Source: Azomonas agilis
Lineage (GTDB): Bacteria > Pseudomonadota > Gammaproteobacteria > Pseudomonadales > Pseudomonadaceae
Direction of reading: 5' to 3'
Assembly: GCF_007830255.1 (NCBI RefSeq)
Contig: NZ_VLKG01000001.1
Location: forward strand, 372,001 to 436,000
Length of the DNA stretch: 64,000 nucleotides
Shown here: piece by piece, positions 27,272-35,717 of the stretch
Numbering within the stretch: the stretch's first letter is position 1
Layout: each line of letters starts with the position of its first letter
Notes under the pieces: model-generated
The model's database searches: none
What the model was told of the DNA's origin: nothing
Seen by the model: the letters and a program-made list of their open reading frames with translations, nothing else
Position numbers and translations under genes: made by a program

Positions 27272-28642
27272 ATGGCCAAAGCCAAACGCTTGTACGGCTG
27301 CACAGAATGCGGAGCCACCTTTCCCAAATGGGCCGGACAATGCAGCGAATGCGGGGCTTGGAATACCCTAATTGAAACCCGCCTTGAGTCTCACCCCACT
27401 AGTTCAAGCAGCCGCCGCACGGGTTGGACTGGCGAGCAAAGCAACATCCGCACCTTGGCTGAGGTCAGCGTAGAAGAGGTTCCGCGCTTTTCCACCGCTT
27501 GCGGTGAGTTGGATCGGGTTTTGGGCGGCGGTTTGGTGGATGGCTCGGTGGTCTTGATTGGCGGCGACCCCGGAATCGGCAAGTCCACCATTTTGCTCCA
27601 AACCCTGTGCAACATCGCCCAGCGCTTTCCTGCGCTATACGTCACTGGGGAAGAATCACAGCAGCAAGTGGCCTTACGCGCGCGCCGGCTGGAATTGCCG
27701 CAAGATCGCCTCAAGGTAATGACCGAAACCTGTATTGAAGCCATCATCGCCACAGCGCGCCAAGAGCAACCACGAGTGATGGTAATTGACTCCATTCAAA
27801 CCATCTATACCGAGCAACTGCAATCCGCCCCCGGTGGCGTGGCGCAGGTACGGGAAAGTACCGCACTGCTGGTGCGTTTCGCCAAACAAACCGGAACTGC
27901 GGTGTTTTTGGTTGGGCATGTCACTAAGGAAGGCTCACTGGCTGGCCCTCGGGTGCTGGAGCACATGGTGGATACCGTTCTGTATTTTGAGGGTGAGCCG
28001 GACGGTCGCTTGCGTATGCTGCGCGCAGTGAAAAACCGCTTTGGGGCCATCAATGAGCTGGGCGTATTTGGGATGACTGATCGTGGGCTGAAAGAGGTTT
28101 CCAATCCCTCAGCGATTTTCCTGACCCGCGCCTCAGAAGCGGTTCCCGGCAGCGTGGTGATGGCGACTTGGGAAGGATCGCGCCCGATGCTGGTGGAAGT
28201 TCAGGCCTTGGTGGATAGCAGTCACATGGCTAACCCTCGCCGCGTGACTTTGGGCTTGGATCAAAACCGGCTGGCTATGTTGCTGGCTGTTTTGCATCGA
28301 CATGGCGGCATTCCCACCTATGACCAAGATGTGTTCCTCAACGTGGTAGGCGGCGTTAAGGTGCTGGAAACTGCGGCTGACTTGGCCTTGATGGCGGCGG
28401 TTATCTCCAGCCTACGCAACCGTGCCTTGCCCCATGATCTGCTGGTATTTGGTGAGGTAGGCTTATCCGGCGAGGTACGCCCCGTACCCAGCGGCCAAGA
28501 ACGTCTGAAGGAGGCCGCTAAGCATGGGTTTAAACGCGCCATCATCCCCAAAACCAATGCGCCTAAAGAGGCTCCTAAGGGCTTAAGGGTGGTAGCGGTA
28601 ACGCGACTAGAACAGGCGTTAGAGGCACTCTTTGAGGAATAA
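27272..28642 (+). CDS. radA: DNA repair protein RadA
   Basis: 456 residues. DnaB-type helicase that drives branch migration in recombination. N-terminal zinc finger C10-C13-C24-C27 (GCTECG...QCSECG), Walker A GGDPGIGKST, the RadA-specific KNRFG motif, and a C-terminal Lon-like non-proteolytic domain (LPHDLLVFGEVGLSGEVRPV). TTG 27254 is in frame but ATG 27272 with GGAGCGGG upstream is preferred. Confidence 0.98.
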   Translation: MAKAKRLYGCTECGATFPKWAGQCSECGAWNTLIETRLESHPTSSSSRRTGWTGEQSNIRTLAEVSVEEVPRFSTACGELDRVLGGGLVDGSVVLIGGDPGIGKSTILLQTLCNIAQRFPALYVTGEESQQQVALRARRLELPQDRLKVMTETCIEAIIATARQEQPRVMVIDSIQTIYTEQLQSAPGGVAQVRESTALLVRFAKQTGTAVFLVGHVTKEGSLAGPRVLEHMVDTVLYFEGEPDGRLRMLRAVKNRFGAINELGVFGMTDRGLKEVSNPSAIFLTRASEAVPGSVVMATWEGSRPMLVEVQALVDSSHMANPRRVTLGLDQNRLAMLLAVLHRHGGIPTYDQDVFLNVVGGVKVLETAADLALMAAVISSLRNRALPHDLLVFGEVGLSGEVRPVPSGQERLKEAAKHGFKRAIIPKTNAPKEAPKGLRVVAVTRLEQALEALFEE

Positions 28643-28649
28643 AAGCTTC

Positions 28650-29279
28650 ATGTGTCTACTCAAAATCATCTTATTGGGCTCAGTCAGCCTTGGCCTTGGC
28701 TTTTTAATCATCAGTAATCTATGGGTCAGCCGATACGCCCAATACGCCACTAACCATCTGGATCTCCTACCAACAGAGTCAGTTTGTTTGGTATTAGGCA
28801 CCAACAAAACCTTAGCCAATGGCCAGCCTAATGCTTTTTATCAACACCGTATGGAAGCAGCAGCCCAAGTTTATCGGGCTGGGAAATGCCAAAAACTCAT
28901 CGTTTCTGGGGCTCTACCTACTGCGCAGTACAATGAGCCCGACGAGATGAAAAACAGCCTGATTGCCTTAGGTGTCCCTGCTGAGGTTATCTTCTGTGAT
29001 TATGCGGGGATACGCACCCTAGATTCAGTAGTGCGCTTTAAACAAATTTTCGGGCAATCCTCTGGAATTGTGGTATCCCAAGAGTTTCACAACGCACGGG
29101 CCATCTACATTGCCCAACATCATCAGATTCAGCTCACTGGATTTAACGCCCAAGAGCTAAGTAGCTATCGCACCCTAAAAACCCGCCTGCGCGAAATTTT
29201 CTCCAAGGGATTGGTGGTGTTGGATGTACTGGTTTTTCACACCAAACCCCGATATTTAGGCGATAAAATCCCCCTATAA
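28650..29279 (+). CDS. SanA/YdcF-like DUF218 membrane protein
   Basis: 209 residues. One N-terminal membrane anchor (LLKIILLGSVSLGLGFLIIS), then a DUF218 domain: VCLVLGTNKTLANGQPNAFY, QHRMEAAAQVYRAGKCQKLI, VSGALPTAQYNEPDEMK, DYAGIRTLDSVVRFKQIFG. SanA-type proteins contribute to envelope barrier function, with unknown chemistry. ATG 28650 is eight bases after the radA stop; GAGGAAT in the end of radA serves as ribosome site. A TATAAT at 29275-29280 overlaps the stop codon and may be the -10 box of the next gene. Confidence 0.85.
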   Translation: MCLLKIILLGSVSLGLGFLIISNLWVSRYAQYATNHLDLLPTESVCLVLGTNKTLANGQPNAFYQHRMEAAAQVYRAGKCQKLIVSGALPTAQYNEPDEMKNSLIALGVPAEVIFCDYAGIRTLDSVVRFKQIFGQSSGIVVSQEFHNARAIYIAQHHQIQLTGFNAQELSSYRTLKTRLREIFSKGLVVLDVLVFHTKPRYLGDKIPL

Positions 29280-29353
29280 TGCGGCCAACATGAACGGGCT
29301 CACTAACACCACATCCCTGAGCAGCCCGTGCCCAAGCTCTTACAGGAACTTAT

Positions 29354-29689
29354 ATGCTAACGCCTAAAGCCATCAGTCATCGTGTGCCCTCAAGCGAAGG
29401 AACTGAGCGGACACTGCTGAATACTGAGTACAACGGCAAACAACTGCGGGTATGGATCAGCTCAAAACCGGGCGTACAGCCTGATAATGCAGAATTAGGG
29501 GAAACCGATCGGGTGCATTTGGCGATCTTAGTCAACCACCATGAAATTACCCGTAAGTTAGGGGATATTTTGAAAAAATCGCAAACCGGCGATGCCGTGG
29601 TAGTGGCGTGCCAAACCCAGAAAACCTACCAAACGGTATTAAAGTTTCTGGGTTATGTACGGGAAACAGCCCCTGATCAAGGCGTTTAG
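29354..29689 (+). CDS. Small conserved hypothetical protein
   Basis: 111 residues, no recognised family. Soluble and rich in charged residues: HRVPSSEGTERTLLNTEYNG, KQLRVWISSKPGV, VHLAILVNHHEITRKLGDIL, KSQTGDAVVVACQTQKTYQTVLKFLGYV. The strand-rich look suggests a small beta or alpha/beta domain. AGGAA lies seven bases before the ATG. Convergent with dgkA and only seven bases from its stop. Confidence 0.65.
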   Translation: MLTPKAISHRVPSSEGTERTLLNTEYNGKQLRVWISSKPGVQPDNAELGETDRVHLAILVNHHEITRKLGDILKKSQTGDAVVVACQTQKTYQTVLKFLGYVRETAPDQGV

Positions 29690-29696
29690 TGTGCAA

Positions 29697-30092
29697 TCAC
29701 AGCAAAATAATGCCCCACACCAAGGTAATGGCTGTCAGAGAAACAAACTGGGCTGCACTACCCATATCCTTCGCCTGTTTGGATAAAGGATGCAGCTCTA
29801 GGGAAATACGGTCTACCGTGGCCTCAATGGCAGAATTGAGCAATTCCACGATCAAACTCAGTAACAAGACCGCGACTAACAGAGCGCGCTCACCACGGCT
29901 TACCTCGACCCAAAAAGCAATGGGGAGTAGCAACAGATTAAGCAAGACCAACTGACGAAAGGCGGCCTCCCCGCGAAAAGCCGCCTGAAAGCCTGCCAGT
30001 GAATAACCCGCGGCTTTAATAATACGGGCAACCCCTGAGCGCCCTTTCAGCGCTTGAGCATCAGGGATGGGATCGGATGGAACAGAACTCAT
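29697..30092 (-). CDS. dgkA: Diacylglycerol kinase
   Basis: 131 residues, three membrane segments. Phosphorylates diacylglycerol to phosphatidate, recycling lipid used for envelope glycan modification. Family motif E-LLNSAIEATVDRISLELHPL followed by SKQAKDMGSAA is intact. The N-terminus is about ten residues longer than in E. coli. GGAG precedes the ATG. A terminator-like structure sits in its presumed leader. Confidence 0.96.
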   Translation of the reverse strand: MSSVPSDPIPDAQALKGRSGVARIIKAAGYSLAGFQAAFRGEAAFRQLVLLNLLLLPIAFWVEVSRGERALLVAVLLLSLIVELLNSAIEATVDRISLELHPLSKQAKDMGSAAQFVSLTAITLVWGIILL

Positions 30093-30133
30093 GCAACGTT
30101 ACTCCAAAATGGGATCAAAAATTAACAGAGCTC

Positions 30134-30182
30134 AAATAAAAACCGGGTGGTCGGACCCCCCAAACCACCCGGCTATGCTACG
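30134..30182 (-). terminator. Intrinsic terminator in the dgkA leader (leftward)
   Basis: On the reverse strand CCGGGTGGT pairs with ACCACCCGG around a 22-base loop and is followed by TTTTTATTT. It ends about 42 bases upstream of the dgkA ATG, and no leftward gene lies to its right. It must be either an attenuator in the dgkA leader or the end of a short leftward RNA starting between about 30190 and 30320. Confidence 0.6.
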
Positions 30183-30343
30183 AGCTACAAAACTGTACCC
30201 TGTCCTGCAACTGATCAATAGGATCATAAGCGATCCATGATTGGCTTTCGAGTTGAGCTGATCTCTGAATATTTCATAAATCGACAATCCGAAATAGAAC
30301 ACTTTTAGCTACAGAGGCTCCCATGAATCAAGCCGGAGGACAC

Positions 30344-30769
30344 ATGCGTCTATTCAAGCCACTGATCAGTGGTCTGCTGATCAGTACGCTGACGATACAG
30401 CTCACAGGATGCGGGTCGATCTTTTACCCTGATCGACGGGGACAGATCGGTGGAGATGTCGACCCCTTGATTGCAGGATTGGATGCCCTCGGCTTACTGC
30501 TTTACATTGTGCCCGGCGTTGTAGCACTGAGCATCGACTTCACTACCGGAGCCATCTATATCCCCCATACTCGCCGTCCGCAGTACAGCCTTGAACCTCA
30601 AAAGCTGCAGGAAACCTTGCAAGCCGACGGTCAGGTAGATCGGGCACGCTTAAAAATGCTGCTGGAACAGGAGTTAGGCTACAGCCTGCCTTTAGAAGAT
30701 CAACAAGTTACCCTCAAGCGCGTCCCGCGCCAGATTTTGGCCCAAAGCACTGCCCCCTCAAGCCCATGA
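30344..30769 (+). CDS. Small lipoprotein of unknown function
   Basis: 141 residues with a lipoprotein signal: MRLFKPLISGLLISTLTIQL followed by TGC (lipobox LTGC, Cys23). The mature part has GSIFYPDRRGQIGGDVDPLI, a hydrophobic stretch LDALGLLLYIVPGVVALSID, and FTTGAIYIPHTRR. Homologues in Pseudomonas are often mislabelled polyribonucleotide nucleotidyltransferase. ATG 30344 with GGAGG four bases upstream gives a normal-length signal; ATG 30323 with AGAGG is an alternative. Confidence 0.8.
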   Translation: MRLFKPLISGLLISTLTIQLTGCGSIFYPDRRGQIGGDVDPLIAGLDALGLLLYIVPGVVALSIDFTTGAIYIPHTRRPQYSLEPQKLQETLQADGQVDRARLKMLLEQELGYSLPLEDQQVTLKRVPRQILAQSTAPSSP

Positions 30770-31689
30770 ATAATCCCTACCATGCACAACTAATGCGCCG
30801 TGCCACCTATGCGGCTTTGACGGTGGCACTCAGTTTAGCCTTGGGTAAAGCCATCGCTTGGTGGCTAAGCGAATCTGTGAGTCTGTTGGCAGGATTGACA
30901 GACTCTCTATTGGATGGCGTGGCCTCCTTACTCAATCTGCTGGCCGTTCACTATGCACTGCAACCGCCTGATAACGAGCACCGTTATGGACACGGTAAAG
31001 CTGAAGCCCTTGCAGGCTTAGGGCAAGCTACCTTTATCGGTTTAAGCGCTGTATTGGTGGGAAGCCAAGCCATCGAGCGCTGGATCAACCCGCAACCCTT
31101 GGCCGCTCCGACCTTGGGCATTTTGGTGATGCTACTTTCCTTGGTCTTGACCACTGCCCTAATTCGCTATCAAGACTATGTAGTACGCACTACCGGCTCA
31201 ACGGCTATTCGAGCAGACTCCCTACACTATCGCTCTGATTTACTGCTCAATGGCAGCATTTTACTGGCGTTAGTACTTACAGAGTTGGGCTTAGAGCGTA
31301 TGGATGCAGTGTTTGGCATTCTGATCAGCTTTTACATTTTATGGAGTGCGATCAAGATCGCCCGCGAAGCCACAGCGGTCTTGATGGATCGAGAGTTATC
31401 TCCAGAAATCACCACCTCCATCAAAGCCTTAATCTGTGCCACGCCCCACGTCATAGGCTGCCATGAACTACGCACCCGGGGCTCAGGAACCCGCTGGTTT
31501 ATTCAACTGCACGTTGATTTACCCGAGTCTATGAGCCTCAAAGAAGCACATCAGGCCTGCGTACAGATCAGCCAAAATATCCAACAGCATTATCCTCAGG
31601 CAGAGGTTTTGGTACATGCCGATCCTCTATCCCCGCATTATTATGAGCAGCAAACCGAGAACTACTGTGAACGACCTCAGTCAATTTAG
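30766..31689 (+). CDS. fieF: FieF-like cation diffusion facilitator
   Basis: 307 residues, six membrane segments and a C-terminal cytoplasmic domain. Proton-coupled efflux of Fe(II)/Zn(II). The transport site D46, D50, H154, D158 (TDSLLDG; ADSLHYRSD) is that of the FieF group, and HRYGHGKAEALAGL is the interdomain signature. Overlaps the lipoprotein gene by four bases. Confidence 0.92.
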   Translation: MNNPYHAQLMRRATYAALTVALSLALGKAIAWWLSESVSLLAGLTDSLLDGVASLLNLLAVHYALQPPDNEHRYGHGKAEALAGLGQATFIGLSAVLVGSQAIERWINPQPLAAPTLGILVMLLSLVLTTALIRYQDYVVRTTGSTAIRADSLHYRSDLLLNGSILLALVLTELGLERMDAVFGILISFYILWSAIKIAREATAVLMDRELSPEITTSIKALICATPHVIGCHELRTRGSGTRWFIQLHVDLPESMSLKEAHQACVQISQNIQQHYPQAEVLVHADPLSPHYYEQQTENYCERPQSI

Positions 31690-32017
31690 AGCCAAAATCC
31701 AACACGATGACCACCGCTTTAGCGATACTCTGCAGTTTATTGCCCAGCACTACCACTACCAGCCCACTGCTTTTACCAATGGTGATGTCCAGAATGCAGT
31801 GGGAGAAAACGAAGGCTCTTGTAAGCTGTTAGGCCTTGCCGTACTCGAAGGCTTTAGCACTCAAGAAGCACTGTTAGCCTTTGGGGAACACTATCGGGCC
31901 GTGTTAGCACACCCTGAAGCTGAGGATCATCGCAACATTCGCGCCCTGATGCAGCAAGGCCTTGAGGCAGTCCAGTTTACGCAACCGCCTCTAACACCTA
32001 AGAAGCATAATCTCTAA
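31643..32017 (+). CDS. HopJ-type family protein
   Basis: About 124 residues, all-helical HopJ type III effector family in name; the family is widespread in free-living bacteria and not necessarily secreted. Signature: HYHYQPTAFTNGDVQNAVGE, NEGSCKLLGLAVLEGFSTQE, ALLAFGEHYRAVL and HRNIRALMQQGLE. The start is uncertain: ATG 31643 or GTG 31667, both inside the end of fieF. Function unknown. Confidence 0.8.
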   Translation: MSSKPRTTVNDLSQFRAKIQHDDHRFSDTLQFIAQHYHYQPTAFTNGDVQNAVGENEGSCKLLGLAVLEGFSTQEALLAFGEHYRAVLAHPEAEDHRNIRALMQQGLEAVQFTQPPLTPKKHNL

Positions 32018-32022
32018 GCGGA

Positions 32023-32775
32023 CTATTCTGCCTTATCGGATTGCTGTTGCTCTTGTACCCACAGCACAGTGGCACCCGCTACGGCAGCGGGCATCACCAA
32101 CAAGTTAAAACCTGGCACCAATAAAGCGGCATAGGTAGTACCGCCTAGCCCAAAGCTTTTCCAACGCCGAGCGCGTATCCAAGCTAAGGTTTCGCCCCAG
32201 TTTAGGCGATGATTATCGGCTGGGTAATCCAAGTACTGCACGGCCATCATCCAAACCCCAAAGATCAACCATAAGGGGGTGGCCACTAAGTTGACTACAG
32301 GAATGACGGATAACAGCAACAACCCCAAGACACGCGGTATGAAATAGGACAGCTTTTGCCACTCCCGCGCCATACTATGGGGTACAACAGCCACGAATTC
32401 AGCCCACTGAAATTCCGGCACAGAAGCTTGAGGGTCTAGCAAACGCTCTACACGTTCAGACAATAAACCATTGAACGGAGCCGCTAAAAAGTTCGCCACC
32501 AAGGTAAAGGTAAAAAACACGATCACCAGCAACAACAGCACAAAAATGGGCCAGAGCAGATATTCTAAAAACAACAACCAATCTGGCAAACTGGGCATCA
32601 GTATGGCCAACCAATGCTCAAACTGCTGAATAGATAGATACAACAGCCCAGAAAATACCAATATATTCAACGACAGCGGCAATAACACAAACAGCCTAAG
32701 CTCTGGGCGAAAAATCAAACGCAAGCCAGCTATCCAACAGGACACACCTACCCCGAATACTGAAGGCATAAACAT
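32023..32775 (-). CDS. cysZ: CysZ/EI24-type sulfate transporter
   Basis: 250 residues with four to six hydrophobic segments. Matches the EI24/CysZ family: [20 protein letters not shown] at the N-terminus, [18 protein letters not shown] in the middle and [17 protein letters not shown] near the C-terminus. CysZ is a sulfate channel feeding cysteine synthesis. In this genome it would complement the cysTWA ABC transporter. Confidence 0.9.
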   Translation of the reverse strand: MFMPSVFGVGVSCWIAGLRLIFRPELRLFVLLPLSLNILVFSGLLYLSIQQFEHWLAILMPSLPDWLLFLEYLLWPIFVLLLLVIVFFTFTLVANFLAAPFNGLLSERVERLLDPQASVPEFQWAEFVAVVPHSMAREWQKLSYFIPRVLGLLLLSVIPVVNLVATPLWLIFGVWMMAVQYLDYPADNHRLNWGETLAWIRARRWKSFGLGGTTYAALLVPGFNLLVMPAAVAGATVLWVQEQQQSDKAE

Positions 32776-32879
32776 TCACTCAAAGGCTATAAACACCTTA
32801 TTGTGCCCTTAGCCTTTCCACTGAAAAAAGCTCAAAGGATGAAATAGCATTTTTCTATCATAAGGATAGAAAACATATA

Positions 32880-32908
32880 TTAACAAGCAAGGCTCTTGTG
32901 TTTAGAAT
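32880..32908 (+). promoter_or_regulatory. Sigma-70-type promoter of a candidate small RNA
   Basis: TTAACA (32880-32885), 17 bases, TAGAAT (32903-32908): five of six consensus bases in each box with the ideal spacing. No rightward protein gene follows; a terminator begins 13 bases after the -10 box. Confidence 0.6.
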
Positions 32909-32914
32909 GCAGGC

Positions 32915-32988
32915 TTTCCCAAGGGTCATCCTCTCCTTCCCTTCTGCTGCCTTCCCCAAGGCTTATTTTGGATGACCCTTTTTTTATA
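32915..32988 (+). ncRNA. Candidate small RNA with C-rich loop
   Basis: Bounded by the promoter above and an intrinsic terminator: AAGGGTCATCC (32921-32931) pairs with GGATGACCCTT (32970-32980), followed by seven T. The long apical region contains TCTCCTTCCCTTC, complementary to Shine-Dalgarno sequences, and a small inner hairpin GCCTT-CCCC-AAGGC (32949-32962). Predicted length about 74 bases. The T tract is present only rightward, so it is not the terminator of the leftward glutathione peroxidase gene. No similarity to a named RNA recognised. Confidence 0.45.
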
Positions 32989-33026
32989 CCTAGCGCTTTG
33001 AAACCCTACTCAAAAATAGATATTCG

Positions 33027-33512
33027 CTACTCGAACAAGGCGGACTCGATCTGCTGCGTCAAACCGGGATCGTCAGGCAGTACGCGAGGGGAAAAACGGG
33101 CAATGATCTGGCCCTTTTTACCGACAAGAAACTTCTCAAAATTCCATGTGATATCACCGGGGAATGGAGCCTGATCCCCAGCCAGCCATTGGTATAACAG
33201 ATGACGCTGCGGCCCGTTGACTTCTAACTTTCCCGCCATCGGAAAGCTGACCCCGTAGTTAAGACTGCAAAACTGGCGAATGTCTTCGTCTGTACCTGGC
33301 TCCTGTGCTCCAAATTGATTGCAGGGCACGCCCAATACACTAAACCCACGCGATGCATATTGTCGGTACAGGGTTTCTAATCCAGCATACTGGGGAGTCA
33401 AACCACACTGAGAAGCTACATTGACTACCAATACCACCTGATTGCGAAATTGCTCTAAGGCTAATTGGCCACCGCCCAGTGCCGGTAAAATCATCGAATG
33501 AAAACTATCCAC
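33027..33512 (-). CDS. Glutathione peroxidase (cysteine type)
   Basis: 161 residues. Reduces peroxides using thiol reductants. The active-site triad is visible: C36 (NVASQCGLTPQY, in place of selenocysteine), Q66 (CNQFGAQEPG) and W123 (ITWNFEKFLVGKKG). No signal peptide, so cytoplasmic. BtuE-like length. Confidence 0.95.
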   Translation of the reverse strand: MDSFHSMILPALGGGQLALEQFRNQVVLVVNVASQCGLTPQYAGLETLYRQYASRGFSVLGVPCNQFGAQEPGTDEDIRQFCSLNYGVSFPMAGKLEVNGPQRHLLYQWLAGDQAPFPGDITWNFEKFLVGKKGQIIARFSPRVLPDDPGLTQQIESALFE

Positions 33513-33586
33513 GATCCCCTCCCCAGCTGAATGATAACAGGCACAGACTTTAAATCGGTGTACAGCCCGTACCTATTCTTTACTGC

Positions 33587-34072
33587 TTAGTGGTGGTGTC
33601 CGCCCTCGCCATGAATATGGCCGTGGGCAATTTCTTCTGGACTTGCATCACGCACCTGTACGACCGTTACGTCAAAATTCAAACGCTGACCGGCTAAAGG
33701 ATGATTGCCATCCACAATGACGTTATCGCCATCCAATTCACGAATAGTCACAATTTGCATACCGCCATCGGGGGCAGAAGCATGGAACTGCATCCCCACT
33801 TCTAACTGATCCACCCCTTCAAACATGGAGCGATTTAGGGTAGCTAACAGCTCTGCACTGTACTCGCCATAAGCATCAGTAGGTTCAATGCTGACTTGGA
33901 AACGATCACCTACTACCTTACCTTCTAATGCCCGCTCAAGCCCAACGATGATGGCATTGGCACCGTGCAGATAAACCAGCGGCGCACCACCGGCTGAACT
34001 GTCGATCACCTCACCAGCCTCGTTGGTCAGGGTATAGTCGATTGAAACAGCTTTCTGGGAGGCGATCTGCAT
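33587..34072 (-). CDS. slyD: FKBP-type peptidyl-prolyl isomerase SlyD
   Basis: 161 residues. Two-domain SlyD: FKBP part (KAVSIDYTLTNEAGEVIDSS), inserted chaperone flap (PTDAYGEYSAELLATLNRSM), FKBP return (GNHPLAGQRLNFDVTVVQVR) and a short histidine-rich tail (HGHIHGEGGHHH) that binds nickel and other metals. A longer frame opens at 34198; ATG 34072 gives the family N-terminus MQIASQKAVSIDY. Confidence 0.95.
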   Translation of the reverse strand: MQIASQKAVSIDYTLTNEAGEVIDSSAGGAPLVYLHGANAIIVGLERALEGKVVGDRFQVSIEPTDAYGEYSAELLATLNRSMFEGVDQLEVGMQFHASAPDGGMQIVTIRELDGDNVIVDGNHPLAGQRLNFDVTVVQVRDASPEEIAHGHIHGEGGHHH

Positions 34073-34403
34073 GAGCCTAACCTTATTACAAAGAAGAAAT
34101 GGAGTTTGAAGTGTAGCTGGCTGCAAAGATTTAAGCGAATCACAGCCCTTTAAAGCGCGGCAAATTACCGCGACCCCACGAAAGTAGCCAACTTTCAAGC
34201 ACTTCCTACAACCTTTGGATGAGTCTCACACCCCATGAGTTATGTAAGAATCCTTCCAATCTAGCGCTCTTGTACGAACACTGTGACACAAAACGAACAC
34301 CAGCGTTGCGATTAAGACTACAAGTCTAGGGGATCCGGTACAGCAGAGCGGCAGGCGAAAATCCTAATAAACTCAAATAATTAGCTAAACCGAGGAGTTC
34401 CAA
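34073..34403. other. Divergent slyD / ackA control region
   Basis: 331 bases with no gene. No clear sigma-70, sigma-54 or FNR site stood out. The ackA ribosome site GAGGAG is at its right end. Confidence 0.4.
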
Positions 34404-35591
34404 ATGTCTGATCGCAATATTTTGGTGATCAATTGTGGCAGTTCGTCCATCAAGTTTGCCCTAGTTCATGAATATGAGCCTACATTCCGACTGCAAGGCT
34501 TGGCAGAACGCTTAGGTAGCCCCGAGGCGGTGTTGCAATGGCAAGTCGGCCCAGAGAAACAAATCAAAGACATGCCAGGCGCAGATCACCAAGCCGCCCT
34601 GTCTTTCATTCTGCCCTTAGCCCAAAAAGCAGCCGGCGGCCATTTGGATGGTATTGGCCATCGCGTTGTACACGGTGGTGAGCACTTCACCAGTGCCGGA
34701 ATCGTCAACGATGAGGTATTGGAAGGCATCCGTGCCAGTGCCCAATTAGCTCCGCTGCACAACCCAGCGAACCTGATTGGTATTGAAGCGGCTATAGAGT
34801 TGTTCCCCGGTTTGCCGCAGGTAGCCGTTTTCGACACCGCCTTCCACCAAAGCATGCCAGACTACGCTTACCACTACGCCGTACCGGAGTTTTTGTATAA
34901 AGAGCACGGTGTCCGCCGCTATGGTTTCCACGGCACCAGCCACCGTTATGTAAGCAAACGCGCCGCCGAAATGACCGGCTTACCCGTTGAAGATAGCTGC
35001 TGGTTGAGTGCCCATCTAGGTAATGGCAGCTCCACTTGTGCCATCGTCAACGGCGAGAGCCGTGACACCAGCATGGGCATGACACCGCTGGAAGGTTTAG
35101 TCATGGGAACCCGCAGCGGTGATGTAGACCCCAATCTACACAGCTACTTGGCCAGTACCCTCGGCTGGAGCTTGGATCAAATCGACAACATGCTAAACCG
35201 TGACAGCGGTTTGAAAGGCCTGTCGGGTTTATCCAACGATATGCGCACCATTTACGAGGCCAAAAAAGCGGGCCATCAGGGTGCGACGCTGGCTTTTAAT
35301 GTGTTCTGCTACCGCCTCGCTAAGTCGCTAGCCGGTATGGCCTGCGCCCTGCCCCGCCTAGATGGTCTGATTTTTACCGGCGGCATCGGTGAAAACTCAG
35401 CCGCTGTACGCGCCCAAACCGTCGAGTTCTTAAAACTCTTTAACATTAAATTGGACGCAGAAGCCAATGCCCGCTGTGTATGCGGCGTAGCGGGAGAAAT
35501 CCAAGCGGCTGGAAGCCCACGGGTTATGGTCGTTCCCACGAACGAAGAACGGCAAATCGCGCTGGATACACTGGCCTTACTGGACGACTAA
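34404..35591 (+). CDS. ackA: Acetate kinase
   Basis: 395 residues. Interconverts acetate + ATP and acetyl phosphate + ADP. Motifs: [14 protein letters not shown] (phosphate 1), [34 protein letters not shown] (acetokinase signature), SAHLGNGSS and the adenosine loop [13 protein letters not shown]. Followed 126 bases later by pta. Confidence 0.98.
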   Translation: MSDRNILVINCGSSSIKFALVHEYEPTFRLQGLAERLGSPEAVLQWQVGPEKQIKDMPGADHQAALSFILPLAQKAAGGHLDGIGHRVVHGGEHFTSAGIVNDEVLEGIRASAQLAPLHNPANLIGIEAAIELFPGLPQVAVFDTAFHQSMPDYAYHYAVPEFLYKEHGVRRYGFHGTSHRYVSKRAAEMTGLPVEDSCWLSAHLGNGSSTCAIVNGESRDTSMGMTPLEGLVMGTRSGDVDPNLHSYLASTLGWSLDQIDNMLNRDSGLKGLSGLSNDMRTIYEAKKAGHQGATLAFNVFCYRLAKSLAGMACALPRLDGLIFTGGIGENSAAVRAQTVEFLKLFNIKLDAEANARCVCGVAGEIQAAGSPRVMVVPTNEERQIALDTLALLDD

Positions 35592-35618
35592 TTCATCTGT
35601 CCGCAGATCCTTTAATCT

Positions 35619-35646
35619 CAGTCCGAAACTCCATCGTTTCGGACTG
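35619..35646 (+). other. Hairpin between ackA and pta
   Basis: CAGTCCGAAAC-TCCATC-GTTTCGGACTG, a perfect 11-base stem followed by GGGAAAC rather than T, so probably message processing or partial attenuation. Confidence 0.5.
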
Positions 35647-35717
35647 GGGAAACTACTCTAACAATGGATCTGCAAGCGTTCCCGTGTTATCCAACTTCGC
35701 TCCCCAAAGGAGATGTT

